Assembly: GCF_001553345.1 (NCBI RefSeq) | Contig: NZ_KQ960771.1 | Location: forward strand, 430,759 to 494,758 | Direction of reading: 5' to 3' | Length of the DNA: 64,000 bases | Source of the DNA: Veillonella sp. DNF00869 | GTDB taxonomy: Bacteria > Bacillota > Negativicutes > Veillonellales > Veillonellaceae | Shown here: positions 8,998 through 17,644 of the stretch, piece by piece | How the letters are laid out: every line of letters begins with the position of its first letter | How positions within the stretch are numbered: the first letter of the stretch is position 1 | Made by a program: the position numbers and the translations under genes | The notes under the pieces: generated by a model | Told to the model about the DNA's origin: nothing | Seen by the model: only the letters and a program-made list of their open reading frames with translations | The model's database searches: none

Positions 8998-11900
8998 ATG
9001 CACATTTTCCGTCTATTTGTCACTCCTCGCACAACTACTTCACAGGAATCCGAACAATTACGTAGGACCTTTGAGCAAGATTTACAGATTCCTCTCACCG
9101 ACCTCAGGGTCTACGAACGATACGACATCTCTGGAATCACAGAATCAGAGTTTGAACGTGCTAAAACCCTCATTTTTTCTGAACCTCCCATAGAAACTAC
9201 CTGTACTACACTAAACCTGTCCTCCCTAGGCCATCCCATTGCTATTGCGCCTATACTAGGTCAATATGACCAGCGTGCTGATGCTGCAGAGCAATGCCTC
9301 TCCATCCTCACTGGTCATGATCATAGTACTGTACGTACTGCACGAATCTATGTCTTAAGGGGCCCCCTAACTAAAACACATATAGATACAGCTCGACAAT
9401 ATCTTTTGCAATCTATCGATGCCTATGAAAGCTCCATGGACCTTCCTACAACGCTAGATATAGTAACACCGGTAGTTCCAGAAACTTCGCACATAAAGGA
9501 GTTCACCACCCTGACGAAAATAAAGCTAGAAGAACTCCTTCACTCTATGCAATTGGCCATGACTCTAGAAGACCTACTATGTATTCAAAGGTATTTTCAA
9601 ACAGAGCATCGCAATCCAACAGTGACTGAAATTCGTGTATTAGACACCTATTGGTCAGATCATTGTCGCCACACTACATTCAATACCCAATTAACGGAGA
9701 TTACCTTTGATGAGTCTGCCCTTACCAAGCCGATTAGAAAAACGTATCAAACCTATCTTGAAACAAAACAACAACTGAATCCATCAGCTGATGTAGCACC
9801 CACATTAATGGACATGGCCACAATGGCTATGCAAGAACTTCGTCATCAAGGCAAACTAAATCAATTAGATGTGTCCGACGAAATCAATGCGTGCACCATC
9901 ATTGTTCCGGTACAGGTGGATGGTAAAAAAGAAGAATGGCTGTTATTGTTCAAAAACGAAACCCATAATCATCCTACTGAAATCGAACCTTTCGGTGGTG
10001 CTGCCACTTGTCTAGGTGGCTGTATTCGAGATCCTCTCAGTGGTCGTGCTTATGTATACCAAGCCATGCGTATCACTGGCTCTGGTAACCCTTTAGTCTC
10101 AAAAGAGCATACTTTGCTCGGTAAATTACCACAATCCTACATCACAACCACAGCTGCCAAAGGTTTTTCTTCCTACGGCAACCAAATTGGCGTTCCTACA
10201 GGGGAAGTACGTGAGTATTACCACGACTCCTATCGAGCTAAACGTTTAGAAGTAGGTGCTGTCATCGGTGCTGTGCCGCGATCTCATGTACATCGTGAAA
10301 ACCCCATCCCCGGAGATCTCATTATCTTACTAGGCGGTAAAACTGGCCGTGATGGCTGTGGCGGTGCTACAGGCTCTTCTAAAATACATACGAAAGACTC
10401 TCTCTCTATCTGTGGTGCAGAAGTGCAAAAAGGAAATCCTGTTACAGAACGAAAAATTCAACGCCTATTCCGCAACCCAGAGGTAACACAATGTATCAAA
10501 CGATGTAACGACTTTGGAGCAGGCGGTGTAGCCGTTGCTATTGGAGAACTCGCAGATAGCATTCATATATACCTAGATGCGATACCTACAAAATACACTG
10601 GGCTCACTGGAACAGAGCTAGCCATCTCAGAATCCCAAGAAAGAATGGCTTGCATTATTGATCCTAGCCAATGGAAACGAATCCATTCCTATTGTGCAGA
10701 GGAAAATTTGGAGGCTACTATTGTAGGAGAAGTGACAAATACTGGACGCCTAGTGATGGACTTTCAAGGAGAAATTATCGTCAACCTACATCGTCAGTTC
10801 TTAGCTACAAATGGAGCTACACAAAGTACTACAGCTCATATCGTATCTCCAAGAGCAAACCACTCCCCTTCGTTTATTACGAATCTATCTTCTCTCTATA
10901 CAACAACCAAAGCTTCCATAGAAACACGCTTTCATCAAGCCTTGCAAGATTTGAACAGTACCTCCCAAGAAGGATTACGAGCTATGTTTGACTCTACCGT
11001 CGGTGCGAATACTGTGCTCTTTCCTTTCAGCGGAACCTATCTGAAAACTCCTGTCCAAGGGATGGTAGCAAAACTTCCTGTGTTACAGGGAACTACCACG
11101 ACTGCTAGTATCATGACCCATGGTTTTGATCCATATCTATCAGAATGGAGTCCCTACCATGGCGCTCAGTATGCGATACTCCTTAGCTTAGCAAAGTTAG
11201 CCGCTATAGGAGGAGATATCTCTAAAGCTTATCTAAGTTTTCAAGAATATTTTGAAAAACTCAACACTCCTATGTCCTGGGGTAAAGTGATATCTGCTCT
11301 GTTGGGCGCCTATGAGGCGCAACGCCAATTAGGTGTAGCCGCCATTGGTGGTAAAGATTCTATGAGCGGTACATTCCAAGATCTCCATGTGCCCCCTTCT
11401 CTCATTTCTTTTGCTGTCACCACCGAGGATATCCATCGCATACTCTCTCCTCACTTTCATGAGGCACACCATCACATCCTATTTCTGTATGTACCAGAGC
11501 TCTCTGATGGTACACCTAACTGGGCCGCCTTTAAAGCACATTGTAAAACCTTGCGTTCCTTCAATATCACGCAACAAGTGTATAGTGCGTATGTCGTAGA
11601 ACAGGATGGCATCGGACCCGCTACGGTGAAAGCTTGTCTAGGCAATGCCATTGGCTGTGTCTACCATAAAGACGAACTGCAAAGACTAGTTATGGCTGTA
11701 TCTTCTACGCATAAAAAACGAGAACTAGACCAAACAAGCATAACTCAATCCTGTGCCAATACATCAGAGAATGATAGTCTCCTTGCTTCTCTAACTCCTG
11801 AAGATATATTGTTCTATCCCTTCCGTGGTTCCTTCCTCATAGAGGTGGATACTGTGACAGCTCAGGCATTAAGGGACTTACCTCACATGTACCATATTGG

Positions 11901-12906
11901 CACTACACAAGAAGACCCTTCTATTGTGATGGGGGATACCTCTATCTCATTAGATGACTTAACCAATTCCTATGAAAGCTCCTTAGCATCTATCTTTCCT
12001 ATCTACGCAAAAGAAAAAAACTTCGGTGATACCAGTACCTCTGCTAACAGCAAACTACTACACACTACACAAAGCAAACCATGTAGTAAGTATACTTCTC
12101 TATCTCATCCTAAAGTGCTGATTCCTGTATTCCCTGGCACCAATTGTGAATATGAATCTGCACGGGCTTTCACAGAGCATGGTGCCAAGATAGAAACTCT
12201 TGTCATTCGCAATCGAAGCAGTCAAGAATTACAAGAATCTATTCAAGCCTTAAAACGCAGTATAAACAGTGCTCAAATTGTATGTTTCCCTGGTGGTTTT
12301 AGTAGCGGTGATGAACCAGCTGGATCAGGCAAATTTATAGCTACCCTGTTTCACAATCCATACTTGCAAGAATCTTTAGAGAATCTATTATACAAGCGTG
12401 ATGGTTTAGTGCTTGGTATATGCAATGGATTTCAAGCACTAATTAAGCTTGGATTAGTCCCAACAGGCCATATCCAACCATTGGAGCAAACCAGTCCTAC
12501 CTTAACGTACAATACAATAGGACGTCACATTTCTACGATAGTCCATACAAAGGTTGTATCCACAAATTCACCATGGCTCAGTGCTTGTCAAATAGGCGAC
12601 ATCTACACAGTCCCTATTTCTCATGGAGAAGGTCGTTTCCTTGCTACAACAGAACAAGTAGAAGAACTCTATGCTCAGGGGCAAGTTGCCACACAATATG
12701 TAGACTTTGTGGGTAATACTACCTATGATCCACGATGGAATCCTAACCAATCTATAGGTGCTGTAGAAGGATTATTAAGCCCTGATGGTAGAATATTAGG
12801 GAAAATGGCTCATATAGAACGCCTGGGCCATGGTATACATAAAAATATCAATGGTAACCTTGTAATGCCTATTTTTGCATCAGGCGTGCACTACTTTATA
12901 GATTAG
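8998..12906 (+). CDS. purL: Phosphoribosylformylglycinamidine synthase, large single-chain form
   Basis: 1302 residues, the one-polypeptide PurL (PurS-like, synthetase and glutaminase parts fused) seen in E. coli and some Firmicutes, rather than the PurSQL set of Bacillus. Converts FGAR to FGAM. Seen: SDHCRHTTFNT and FKNETHNHPTEIEPFGGAAT in the synthetase half, TGRDGCGGATGSS, and the class I amidotransferase end with nucleophile Cys in LGICNGFQAL, GGFSSGDEPAGSGKF, and catalytic His-Glu in SHGEGRF. Start ATG has AAAGGAGG upstream. Transcribed away from purF, so the same pathway is split over two divergent units. Confidence 0.97.
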   Translation: MHIFRLFVTPRTTTSQESEQLRRTFEQDLQIPLTDLRVYERYDISGITESEFERAKTLIFSEPPIETTCTTLNLSSLGHPIAIAPILGQYDQRADAAEQCLSILTGHDHSTVRTARIYVLRGPLTKTHIDTARQYLLQSIDAYESSMDLPTTLDIVTPVVPETSHIKEFTTLTKIKLEELLHSMQLAMTLEDLLCIQRYFQTEHRNPTVTEIRVLDTYWSDHCRHTTFNTQLTEITFDESALTKPIRKTYQTYLETKQQLNPSADVAPTLMDMATMAMQELRHQGKLNQLDVSDEINACTIIVPVQVDGKKEEWLLLFKNETHNHPTEIEPFGGAATCLGGCIRDPLSGRAYVYQAMRITGSGNPLVSKEHTLLGKLPQSYITTTAAKGFSSYGNQIGVPTGEVREYYHDSYRAKRLEVGAVIGAVPRSHVHRENPIPGDLIILLGGKTGRDGCGGATGSSKIHTKDSLSICGAEVQKGNPVTERKIQRLFRNPEVTQCIKRCNDFGAGGVAVAIGELADSIHIYLDAIPTKYTGLTGTELAISESQERMACIIDPSQWKRIHSYCAEENLEATIVGEVTNTGRLVMDFQGEIIVNLHRQFLATNGATQSTTAHIVSPRANHSPSFITNLSSLYTTTKASIETRFHQALQDLNSTSQEGLRAMFDSTVGANTVLFPFSGTYLKTPVQGMVAKLPVLQGTTTTASIMTHGFDPYLSEWSPYHGAQYAILLSLAKLAAIGGDISKAYLSFQEYFEKLNTPMSWGKVISALLGAYEAQRQLGVAAIGGKDSMSGTFQDLHVPPSLISFAVTTEDIHRILSPHFHEAHHHILFLYVPELSDGTPNWAAFKAHCKTLRSFNITQQVYSAYVVEQDGIGPATVKACLGNAIGCVYHKDELQRLVMAVSSTHKKRELDQTSITQSCANTSENDSLLASLTPEDILFYPFRGSFLIEVDTVTAQALRDLPHMYHIGTTQEDPSIVMGDTSISLDDLTNSYESSLASIFPIYAKEKNFGDTSTSANSKLLHTTQSKPCSKYTSLSHPKVLIPVFPGTNCEYESARAFTEHGAKIETLVIRNRSSQELQESIQALKRSINSAQIVCFPGGFSSGDEPAGSGKFIATLFHNPYLQESLENLLYKRDGLVLGICNGFQALIKLGLVPTGHIQPLEQTSPTLTYNTIGRHISTIVHTKVVSTNSPWLSACQIGDIYTVPISHGEGRFLATTEQVEELYAQGQVATQYVDFVGNTTYDPRWNPNQSIGAVEGLLSPDGRILGKMAHIERLGHGIHKNINGNLVMPIFASGVHYFID

Positions 12907-12957
12907 CACTCTCGCTCGGTAAGCTAAGTCCAAACTAAAAAAAACTGAAAAACACAA

Positions 12958-12996
12958 ATAGAGGAAGATGGAGTAAAAGCATCCATCTTCCTCTAT
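12958..12996. terminator. Bidirectional hairpin between purL and hpf (copy A of a repeat family)
   Basis: A perfect 14-bp stem: ATAGAGGAAGATGG at 12958-12971 and its complement at 12983-12996, loop 11 bases. On the minus strand it is followed by a T-rich stretch; on the plus strand the T-run is weak. Sequence relatives lie at 37297-37341 and 46392-46441. Confidence 0.6.
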
Positions 12997-13012
12997 CGTT
13001 ATATGGCTTTAC

Positions 13013-13055
13013 AAAAAAGAGGCTATGACAACATGTAACACATGGTATCATAGCC
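13013..13055 (-). terminator. Rho-independent terminator of hpf
   Basis: Minus-strand stem GGCTATGA/TCATAGCC (13021-13055) with an inner CATGT/ACATG stem, followed by TCTTTTTTG (13012-13020). Confidence 0.8.
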
Positions 13056-13088
13056 CTTTATATATGATATATGATGTATGAATTATAA

Positions 13089-13622
13089 TTAACCCACTTC
13101 TGGTTCTAACAAACCATATTTGCCATCATGTCGACGATATACAACGTTCATGATTTCAGTATCTTCATTGAAGAACATAAAGAAGTCATGTTCCAATAGA
13201 TTCATTTGTAAAATTGCTTCTTCCACGCTCATAGGACGTACAGTAAAGTTTTTGCGACGTACTACTTCTAATTCCTTTTCTTCTGGAATCGCTTCCACAG
13301 GTGTCACATCTACATGGAATCCAGTTTCTTTACGGAATCGTTTCGCTAACCGTGTTTTATGTTTATGGATTTGACGAACAATTTTATCCACCACTAAATC
13401 GATAGCAGCATACATATCTAAGTGACTCTCTACACCACGCAATACTACGCTTTCTACAAAACATGTCACTTCTACTTTACGCTCTTCTTTTTCTAAAGAT
13501 AACACAACTTGAACCGTAACTGGTGTTTCAAAATAACGGGATAACTTTTCCAACCGTTTTTCAATATATTCACGCAAGGCAGCTGTCACTTCAAGATTTT
13601 TTCCTCTTACAGATACTTTCAT
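13089..13622 (-). CDS. hpf: Long-form ribosome hibernation promoting factor
   Basis: 177 residues from ATG at 13622 (AAGGG site nine bases upstream; a GTG nine bases earlier is possible). N-terminal domain of about 100 residues is the YfiA/RaiA fold (MKVSVRGKNLEVTAALREYIEKRL), followed by a linker and a C-terminal dimerisation domain ending in RRHDGKYGLLEPEVG, with NFTVRPMSVEEAILQMNLLEHDFFMFFN. Long HPF dimerises 70S ribosomes into 100S particles in stationary phase. Single gene with its own terminator; an inverted repeat lies in its leader at 13644-13664. Confidence 0.95.
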   Translation of the reverse strand: MKVSVRGKNLEVTAALREYIEKRLEKLSRYFETPVTVQVVLSLEKEERKVEVTCFVESVVLRGVESHLDMYAAIDLVVDKIVRQIHKHKTRLAKRFRKETGFHVDVTPVEAIPEEKELEVVRRKNFTVRPMSVEEAILQMNLLEHDFFMFFNEDTEIMNVVYRRHDGKYGLLEPEVG

Positions 13623-13643
13623 AGTCGTCACCCTTTCTGTGTA

Positions 13644-13664
13644 ACATATAGTGTTGCTATATGT
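13644..13664 (-). promoter_or_regulatory. Inverted repeat in the hpf leader or promoter
   Basis: ACATATAG-5 bases-CTATATGT, an 8-bp perfect dyad located 22-42 bases upstream of the hpf start codon. It may overlap the -10 region or form a leader hairpin. Function unknown. Confidence 0.35.
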
Positions 13665-13734
13665 ATATAATTCTACATGAAAGTATGAAAACCCTTTTTT
13701 ATTTTTCTATATTTTTTCTACATTTAGTGAAAGT

Positions 13735-13770
13735 AAAAAAACTTAGGGACCCTATTTAGGAATCCCTAAG
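13735..13770 (-). terminator. Rho-independent terminator of the cold shock gene
   Basis: Minus-strand stem CTTAGGGA/TCCCTAAG at 13742-13770 followed by a run of seven T residues (13735-13741). It starts 14 bases past the csp stop. Confidence 0.85.
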
Positions 13771-13783
13771 CTTTGTTCATAAA

Positions 13784-13981
13784 TTATGCTTTATATACGT
13801 TAGCCGCTTGAAGACCACGGTTGCCATCTACGATTTCAAATTCTACTTGTTGTCCTTCGGATAAAGACTTAAAGCCATCTTCTTGGATTGCAGAAAAATG
13901 AACGAATACATCGCTGCCATCTTCTCTTTCAATAAAGCCATAACCTTTTTCTGCACTGAACCATTTTACTTTCCCAAGCAT
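13784..13981 (-). CDS. Cold shock domain protein (CspA/CspB family)
   Basis: 65 residues from ATG at 13981 with AGGAGGAATTATC upstream. A single OB-fold: [18 protein letters not shown] carries RNP1 (KGYGFI) and VFVHFSAI carries RNP2, ending [10 protein letters not shown]. Binds single-stranded RNA/DNA and acts as an RNA chaperone. In-frame codons run further upstream but are not part of the family fold. Monocistronic, with clear promoter (14040-14068), leader hairpin (14007-14035) and terminator. Confidence 0.97.
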   Translation of the reverse strand: MLGKVKWFSAEKGYGFIEREDGSDVFVHFSAIQEDGFKSLSEGQQVEFEIVDGNRGLQAANVYKA

Positions 13982-14006
13982 GATAATTCCTCCTACCTTT
14001 AATACT

Positions 14007-14035
14007 GCAAGCGATTTAGAGTATCTAAATCTTGC
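14007..14035 (-). promoter_or_regulatory. Hairpin at the 5' end of the csp transcript
   Basis: Perfect 8-bp stem GATTTAGA/TCTAAATC with a three-base loop (14013-14031), extended by GCAA/TTGC pairing across a two-base bulge. It coincides with the predicted transcript start near 14033 and lies about 25 bases upstream of the start codon. Known csp leaders are thermosensitive; that role here is inference. Confidence 0.45.
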
Positions 14036-14039
14036 TTTC

Positions 14040-14068
14040 ATGTTATCACTATATATGTATGATGTCAA
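14040..14068 (-). promoter_or_regulatory. Promoter of the cold shock gene
   Basis: Minus-strand TTGACA (14063-14068), 17-base spacer, TAACAT (14040-14045). The predicted leader is about 50 bases. The rest of the gap up to 14560 is very AT-rich and shows no gene or clear RNA. Confidence 0.7.
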
Positions 14069-14561
14069 TCAAAATATCACTTTATTTTCAAGTATATAAC
14101 ATATCGATATAATTTAACGAAACTATTAATCAATTATTTCATTCTATACTAATAATATAAACATTTAGGGTATATTTTACGCTTCATATATCCATTATAT
14201 TTTTCAATTTATATTCACATTATACCTTATTTTTATAAATCTATGAATAATGTCAATTATCAAGATTGAATTTGTCTATTTTATTCATATCGTTTTATTT
14301 ATTCCATATGCGCATCATTTTAATAATTATTTTATTTTATAAACAATTATGAAACAATACCATAATTATTCTTTTTGCGTAAGTTATTCACTATATTTTA
14401 TACTCATACAAATAAATATCACTACTATCTAAAACGATATACTCCTTACAACATATAATGGATATATGATTACATATATCTATTTATAGCAGTACATATA
14501 GGTCTAGGGATACCAATCAATTCATTAGTAAAATTTTAAATATCATACTTAATTTCACAAC

Positions 14562-14602
14562 AAAAAACTACCCTACATAGGAAACTCCGTATATAGGGTA
14601 GT
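14562..14602 (-). terminator. Terminator of the amino acid ABC operon
   Basis: Minus-strand stem ACTACCCTA/TAGGGTAGT (14567-14602), lengthened by TATA/CATA-type pairing, followed by six T residues (14562-14567). Confidence 0.85.
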
Positions 14603-14622
14603 TATATTTCTCTGATATCGTC

Positions 14623-15345
14623 TTATCGAATAACTTTTGATAAGAAAGACTTTGTTCGTTCATGTTTTGGAGTATCGAATACTTCTGCTGGTGTTCCTTC
14701 TTCCAAAATTTCGCCACTATCTACAAATAATACACGTGTAGCTACTTCTTTGGCAAAGCTCATTTCATGAGTAACGATGACCATAGTCATCCCCTCTTTA
14801 GCCAAATCTTTCATAACGTCTAATACTTCACTAACCATCTCTGGATCTAACGCTGATGTAGGTTCGTCAAAAAGCATGACTTTTGGTTTCATCGCTAACG
14901 CTCTAGCAATGGCTACACGCTGTTGCTGACCCCCAGATAATTGTTCTGGGTACGCCTCTGCTTTATCGGATAAACCTACTTTTCCCAATAAATCACGAGC
15001 AATGCTTTCCGCTTCAGATTTTGAAAGTCCTCTAATTTTTTGTGGTGCTAAAGTAATATTATCTAGTACAGTCATATGAGGAAATAGATTAAACCGCTGG
15101 AATACCATGCCCACTTCAGCGCGTACGTTGTCGATGTTTTCTTTCACATTTAAGTTCTTGCCATCTACAATCACGTCACCTTCTGTTGGTTCTTCTAAAT
15201 AGTTCATACAGCGCAATACAGTACTTTTACCAGAGCCAGATGGTCCAATAATAACCACTACTTCACCAGCATCGATTTCTGTAGAAACGCCTTTTAAGAC
15301 ATGCAATTGTCCAAAGTATTTATGTACATTCTGTAATTGAATCAT
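14623..15345 (-). CDS. Polar amino acid ABC transporter ATP-binding protein (GlnQ type)
   Basis: 240 residues, the usual GlnQ/HisP length. Walker [11 protein letters not shown]-loop [12 protein letters not shown], signature [16 protein letters not shown], Walker [15 protein letters not shown], switch His in VTHEM. Last gene of a three-gene importer; overlaps the permease by four bases (ATGA). The exact amino acid cannot be told from sequence. Confidence 0.95.
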   Translation of the reverse strand: MIQLQNVHKYFGQLHVLKGVSTEIDAGEVVVIIGPSGSGKSTVLRCMNYLEEPTEGDVIVDGKNLNVKENIDNVRAEVGMVFQRFNLFPHMTVLDNITLAPQKIRGLSKSEAESIARDLLGKVGLSDKAEAYPEQLSGGQQQRVAIARALAMKPKVMLFDEPTSALDPEMVSEVLDVMKDLAKEGMTMVIVTHEMSFAKEVATRVLFVDSGEILEEGTPAEVFDTPKHERTKSFLSKVIR

Positions 15346-16025
15346 TTGATATTATATTTCCTTTCTAAGTACGCTACGAGTCGGGAAATGGTTAATGTCA
15401 TAATCAAGTAAATCACCGCTACGGCTGTCCAAATTTCAAAGGAACCGTAGGTACGAGCGATAATTAATTGTCCTCGACGTGTCAATTCTTCAAAACCAAT
15501 AACTGCTACTAGAGAAGTATCTTTCAACATAGCAATAAATTCATTGCCCAATGGTGGAATGATAGCTTTGAAAGCTTGTGGCATAATAACATAGCGCATC
15601 GTTTGGAACCAAGTTAAACCTAAAGAGCGACCTGCTTCCATTTGACCTTTATTAATAGATTGGATACCGGCACGGAAAATTTCAGATACATAAGCACCAG
15701 AGTTTATAGAACAAGCCAAGACGGCGGCTAAATAGGGCCCAATTGGTTCTGGCGCACCATTGGCATTAACGATAGCCCCCAATAATTTAGGACCACCAAA
15801 GTAAATCATAAAGATTTGTACTAATAGTGGTGTGCCACGAAATAGTTCTACATAACATTTTGCGATCAAACGAATCACTTTAAATCGTGATAAGTTCATT
15901 AGCGCCACTACTAGTCCAATAAAGAAACCAAAGCCCACACTCATGAGGGTAATTTGAATTGTAATTCCAGCCCCTCCAATTAACAGGGGTAAAGAGTCGA
16001 CAATTAACTGCCAATTAAAATCCAT
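15342..16025 (-). CDS. Polar amino acid ABC transporter permease (HisM/GlnP type)
   Basis: 227 residues with about five membrane helices. The inner-membrane EAA loop is seen as [25 protein letters not shown], which docks on the ATPase. N-terminal segment [19 protein letters not shown] is typical of the HisMQ family. Only one permease gene is present, so the channel is probably a homodimer. It is separated from the binding-protein gene by 64 bases containing a hairpin (16059-16079). Confidence 0.95.
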   Translation of the reverse strand: MDFNWQLIVDSLPLLIGGAGITIQITLMSVGFGFFIGLVVALMNLSRFKVIRLIAKCYVELFRGTPLLVQIFMIYFGGPKLLGAIVNANGAPEPIGPYLAAVLACSINSGAYVSEIFRAGIQSINKGQMEAGRSLGLTWFQTMRYVIMPQAFKAIIPPLGNEFIAMLKDTSLVAVIGFEELTRRGQLIIARTYGSFEIWTAVAVIYLIMTLTISRLVAYLERKYNIK

Positions 16026-16058
16026 CGTTACCTATCCATCCTTTCATTCAACACAGAT

Positions 16059-16079
16059 AAGGAGGCACAAAGCCTCCTT
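16059..16079 (-). other. Intercistronic hairpin after the binding-protein gene
   Basis: AAGGAGGC-5 bases-GCCTCCTT, an 8-bp perfect stem with no T-run on the minus strand. Such hairpins commonly protect or partly terminate the mRNA so that the binding protein is made in excess; that role is inferred. Confidence 0.55.
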
Positions 16080-16089
16080 ATATAGTACA

Positions 16090-16902
16090 TTATTTTCCTT
16101 CGTATGTCACGGGAATATCCTTAGGCATGTCAGTTTTAAACCATGTTTGGTATATCTTATTTAAAGTACCATCTTGCTTCATCTCTGTCAATGCTTTATT
16201 TACACTATCTACTAGGTCTTTATTCTTTTTATTCATAGCTAAACCAAAGTATTCTTTCGTATTTGGATAAGCGATAATCGTTAAGTGTTGATCACTATGT
16301 TTGGCTACGTAATACTGAGCCACTGGCAAATCAATTAAGGCCCCTTCTACACCACCATTTTGTAATTCTAATAAAGCATCGCTAGTATGGTCAAAGTTTT
16401 TTACTATAGCTCCATTGATTTTGTTTGCTAAGTCTGCCCCTGTAGTACCCATTTGTACGGCAATCGTTTTTCCTGTCAAATCATCTAAACTTTTAATAAC
16501 GCTACTTTCCTTGACAACCACAGCCATACCAGATTCATAATAAGGCATACTGAAACCAACTTTTTCCATCCGTGCTTTTGTAATGGTCATCCCCGATGCT
16601 GCTAAATCAATTTCGCCATTATCTAAAGCTGGTACTAGTGCATCAAAAGGAACATTTTTAAATTCAATAGTTTTACCCGTCCGTTTCGCAATTTCTTTAG
16701 CTACATCGATGTCAAAACCTTGTAATTCTTCGGATCCTTCTTGCTTAAACTCAAACGGTACAAACGTTGCATTAGTGCCTATCTTCAAGACACTTCCTTT
16801 TTGTACTTGGTCTCCTCCTTGAGAGCCACATCCCCCTAGTAGTGCTACTACACCTAAAGCTAATAAGCCCGTACATATTAATTTTTTTACATTTGCTTTC
16901 AT
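16090..16902 (-). CDS. Polar amino acid ABC transporter substrate-binding lipoprotein
   Basis: 270 residues. Lipoprotein signal with lipobox ALLGGC (Cys at about residue 25). The mature protein is a family 3 binding protein: FEFKQEGSEELQGFDIDVAKEIAKRTGK, DLAASGMTITKARMEKVGFSMPYY, GTTGADLA and LINDL-like VEGALIDLPVAQYY. ATG at 16902 has AAAGGAGACC upstream and a near-consensus promoter. First gene of the operon with the permease and ATPase downstream. Confidence 0.95.
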   Translation of the reverse strand: MKANVKKLICTGLLALGVVALLGGCGSQGGDQVQKGSVLKIGTNATFVPFEFKQEGSEELQGFDIDVAKEIAKRTGKTIEFKNVPFDALVPALDNGEIDLAASGMTITKARMEKVGFSMPYYESGMAVVVKESSVIKSLDDLTGKTIAVQMGTTGADLANKINGAIVKNFDHTSDALLELQNGGVEGALIDLPVAQYYVAKHSDQHLTIIAYPNTKEYFGLAMNKKNKDLVDSVNKALTEMKQDGTLNKIYQTWFKTDMPKDIPVTYEGK

Positions 16903-16947
16903 AATTGGTCTCCTTTACTAAATATCTTATGTATATCTTATGCACTA

Positions 16948-16976
16948 ATTATACATCTACATGAATATTTAGTCAA
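16948..16976 (-). promoter_or_regulatory. Promoter of the polar amino acid ABC operon
   Basis: Minus-strand TTGACT (16971-16976), exactly 17 bases, perfect TATAAT (16948-16953). Expected start about 38 bases before the binding-protein ATG. Confidence 0.8.
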
Positions 16977-17071
16977 CATAAATTTACATATATTTTGTAT
17001 TTTTATTAATTCCTGTTATATTTGTTAAATTGTATACGCAATATATAGAAACTGATATACCAAAAAAGCAT

Positions 17072-17105
17072 AAAAAAATACACAGCAGAACAATTTCTGC
17101 TGTGT
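17072..17105 (-). terminator. Terminator of the small RNA gene
   Basis: Perfect 11-bp stem ACACAGCAGAA/TTCTGCTGTGT with a four-base loop (17080-17105), then seven T residues on the minus strand (17072-17078). Confidence 0.9.
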
Positions 17106-17309
17106 TTCATACGGCTGACCTGGTCTTTGCCCCCACACTCGCCTGCTGGAAGGTTCGCTCTTAAGCCATGCTCCCCACTACTACCCCTCTCGACATATTT
17201 TGTCGGCAGGTCTTACATCTAAGCCGCACCATGCTCACAATTTCTCATTGCTTATGTGGATCGTTTCGCCTGCGACTGGCCTCGACTTTCAACCACAGAC
17301 CCGTTATGT
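17075..17309 (-). ncRNA. Structured small RNA of about 235 nt, candidate 6S RNA
   Basis: A self-contained minus-strand unit: near-perfect promoter (17316-17344), no reading frame worth calling, locally GC-richer than its flanks, and an 11-bp terminator hairpin with seven T residues. The 5' end CATAaCGG can pair with CCGTATG just before the terminator, and further short helices (CTG/CAG, TGGT/ACCA, GCC/GGC, TCGC/GCGA) continue inward, giving the long irregular closing stem typical of 6S RNA. Internal hairpins include CGACA/TGTCG. SRP RNA is less likely (no GGAAG-AGCAGCC core) and RNase P and tmRNA signatures are absent. That it is an RNA gene is well supported; the family name is not. Confidence 0.6.
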
Positions 17310-17315
17310 ACTCTT

Positions 17316-17344
17316 ATTATATCTATATTTTTTACTTTTGTCAC
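17316..17344 (-). promoter_or_regulatory. Promoter of the small RNA gene
   Basis: Minus-strand GTGACA (17339-17344), 17-base spacer, perfect TATAAT (17316-17321); transcript start expected at about 17309. Confidence 0.75.
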
Positions 17345-17551
17345 TTAGGAACTGTCATGATATTTTTCATTTTACTTATATCATTTTTATATAGTACATT
17401 TATAAAAAAGACTTGCTTTTTTTCATCAAATATACATCAGCTTTACTCCATCCCACGTTTATCACATTCTCACTTTTTATGTAAATGATGAGAACTTTTC
17501 AGTACATTTTTGTCCACTCTACAGGGTATATTCAAGAATAGAATTTTATTG

Positions 17552-17620
17552 TATAATGTGTGTACTTAAGTAAACGAAGAATATAAAAACGGTGGTTTTC
17601 CAAAAGAGAGTACACCGTTT
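17552..17620 (+). promoter_or_regulatory. -10 element and leader hairpin of the HD-GYP gene
   Basis: TATAAT at 17552-17557 has no convincing -35. About 30 bases downstream, AAACGGTG (17587-17594) and CACCGTTT (17613-17620) form an 8-bp stem in the leader, ending ten bases before the GGAAGGG ribosome site. It has no T-run, so regulation at translation or an activator-dependent promoter are both possible. Confidence 0.4.
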
Positions 17621-17644
17621 CTATTTGTTAGGAAGGGTTTGCGC

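Noticed and set aside
17075..17309. Reading the small RNA as a T-box, lysine or cobalamin riboswitch for the amino acid importer
   Set aside because: Core motifs of these classes are not found, a full terminator follows, and the importer has its own near-consensus promoter downstream.
17168..17488. Two overlapping plus-strand open frames (106 and 64 codons)
   Set aside because: They lie mostly on the opposite strand of the small-RNA gene, have no ribosome site, and show no protein-like composition.
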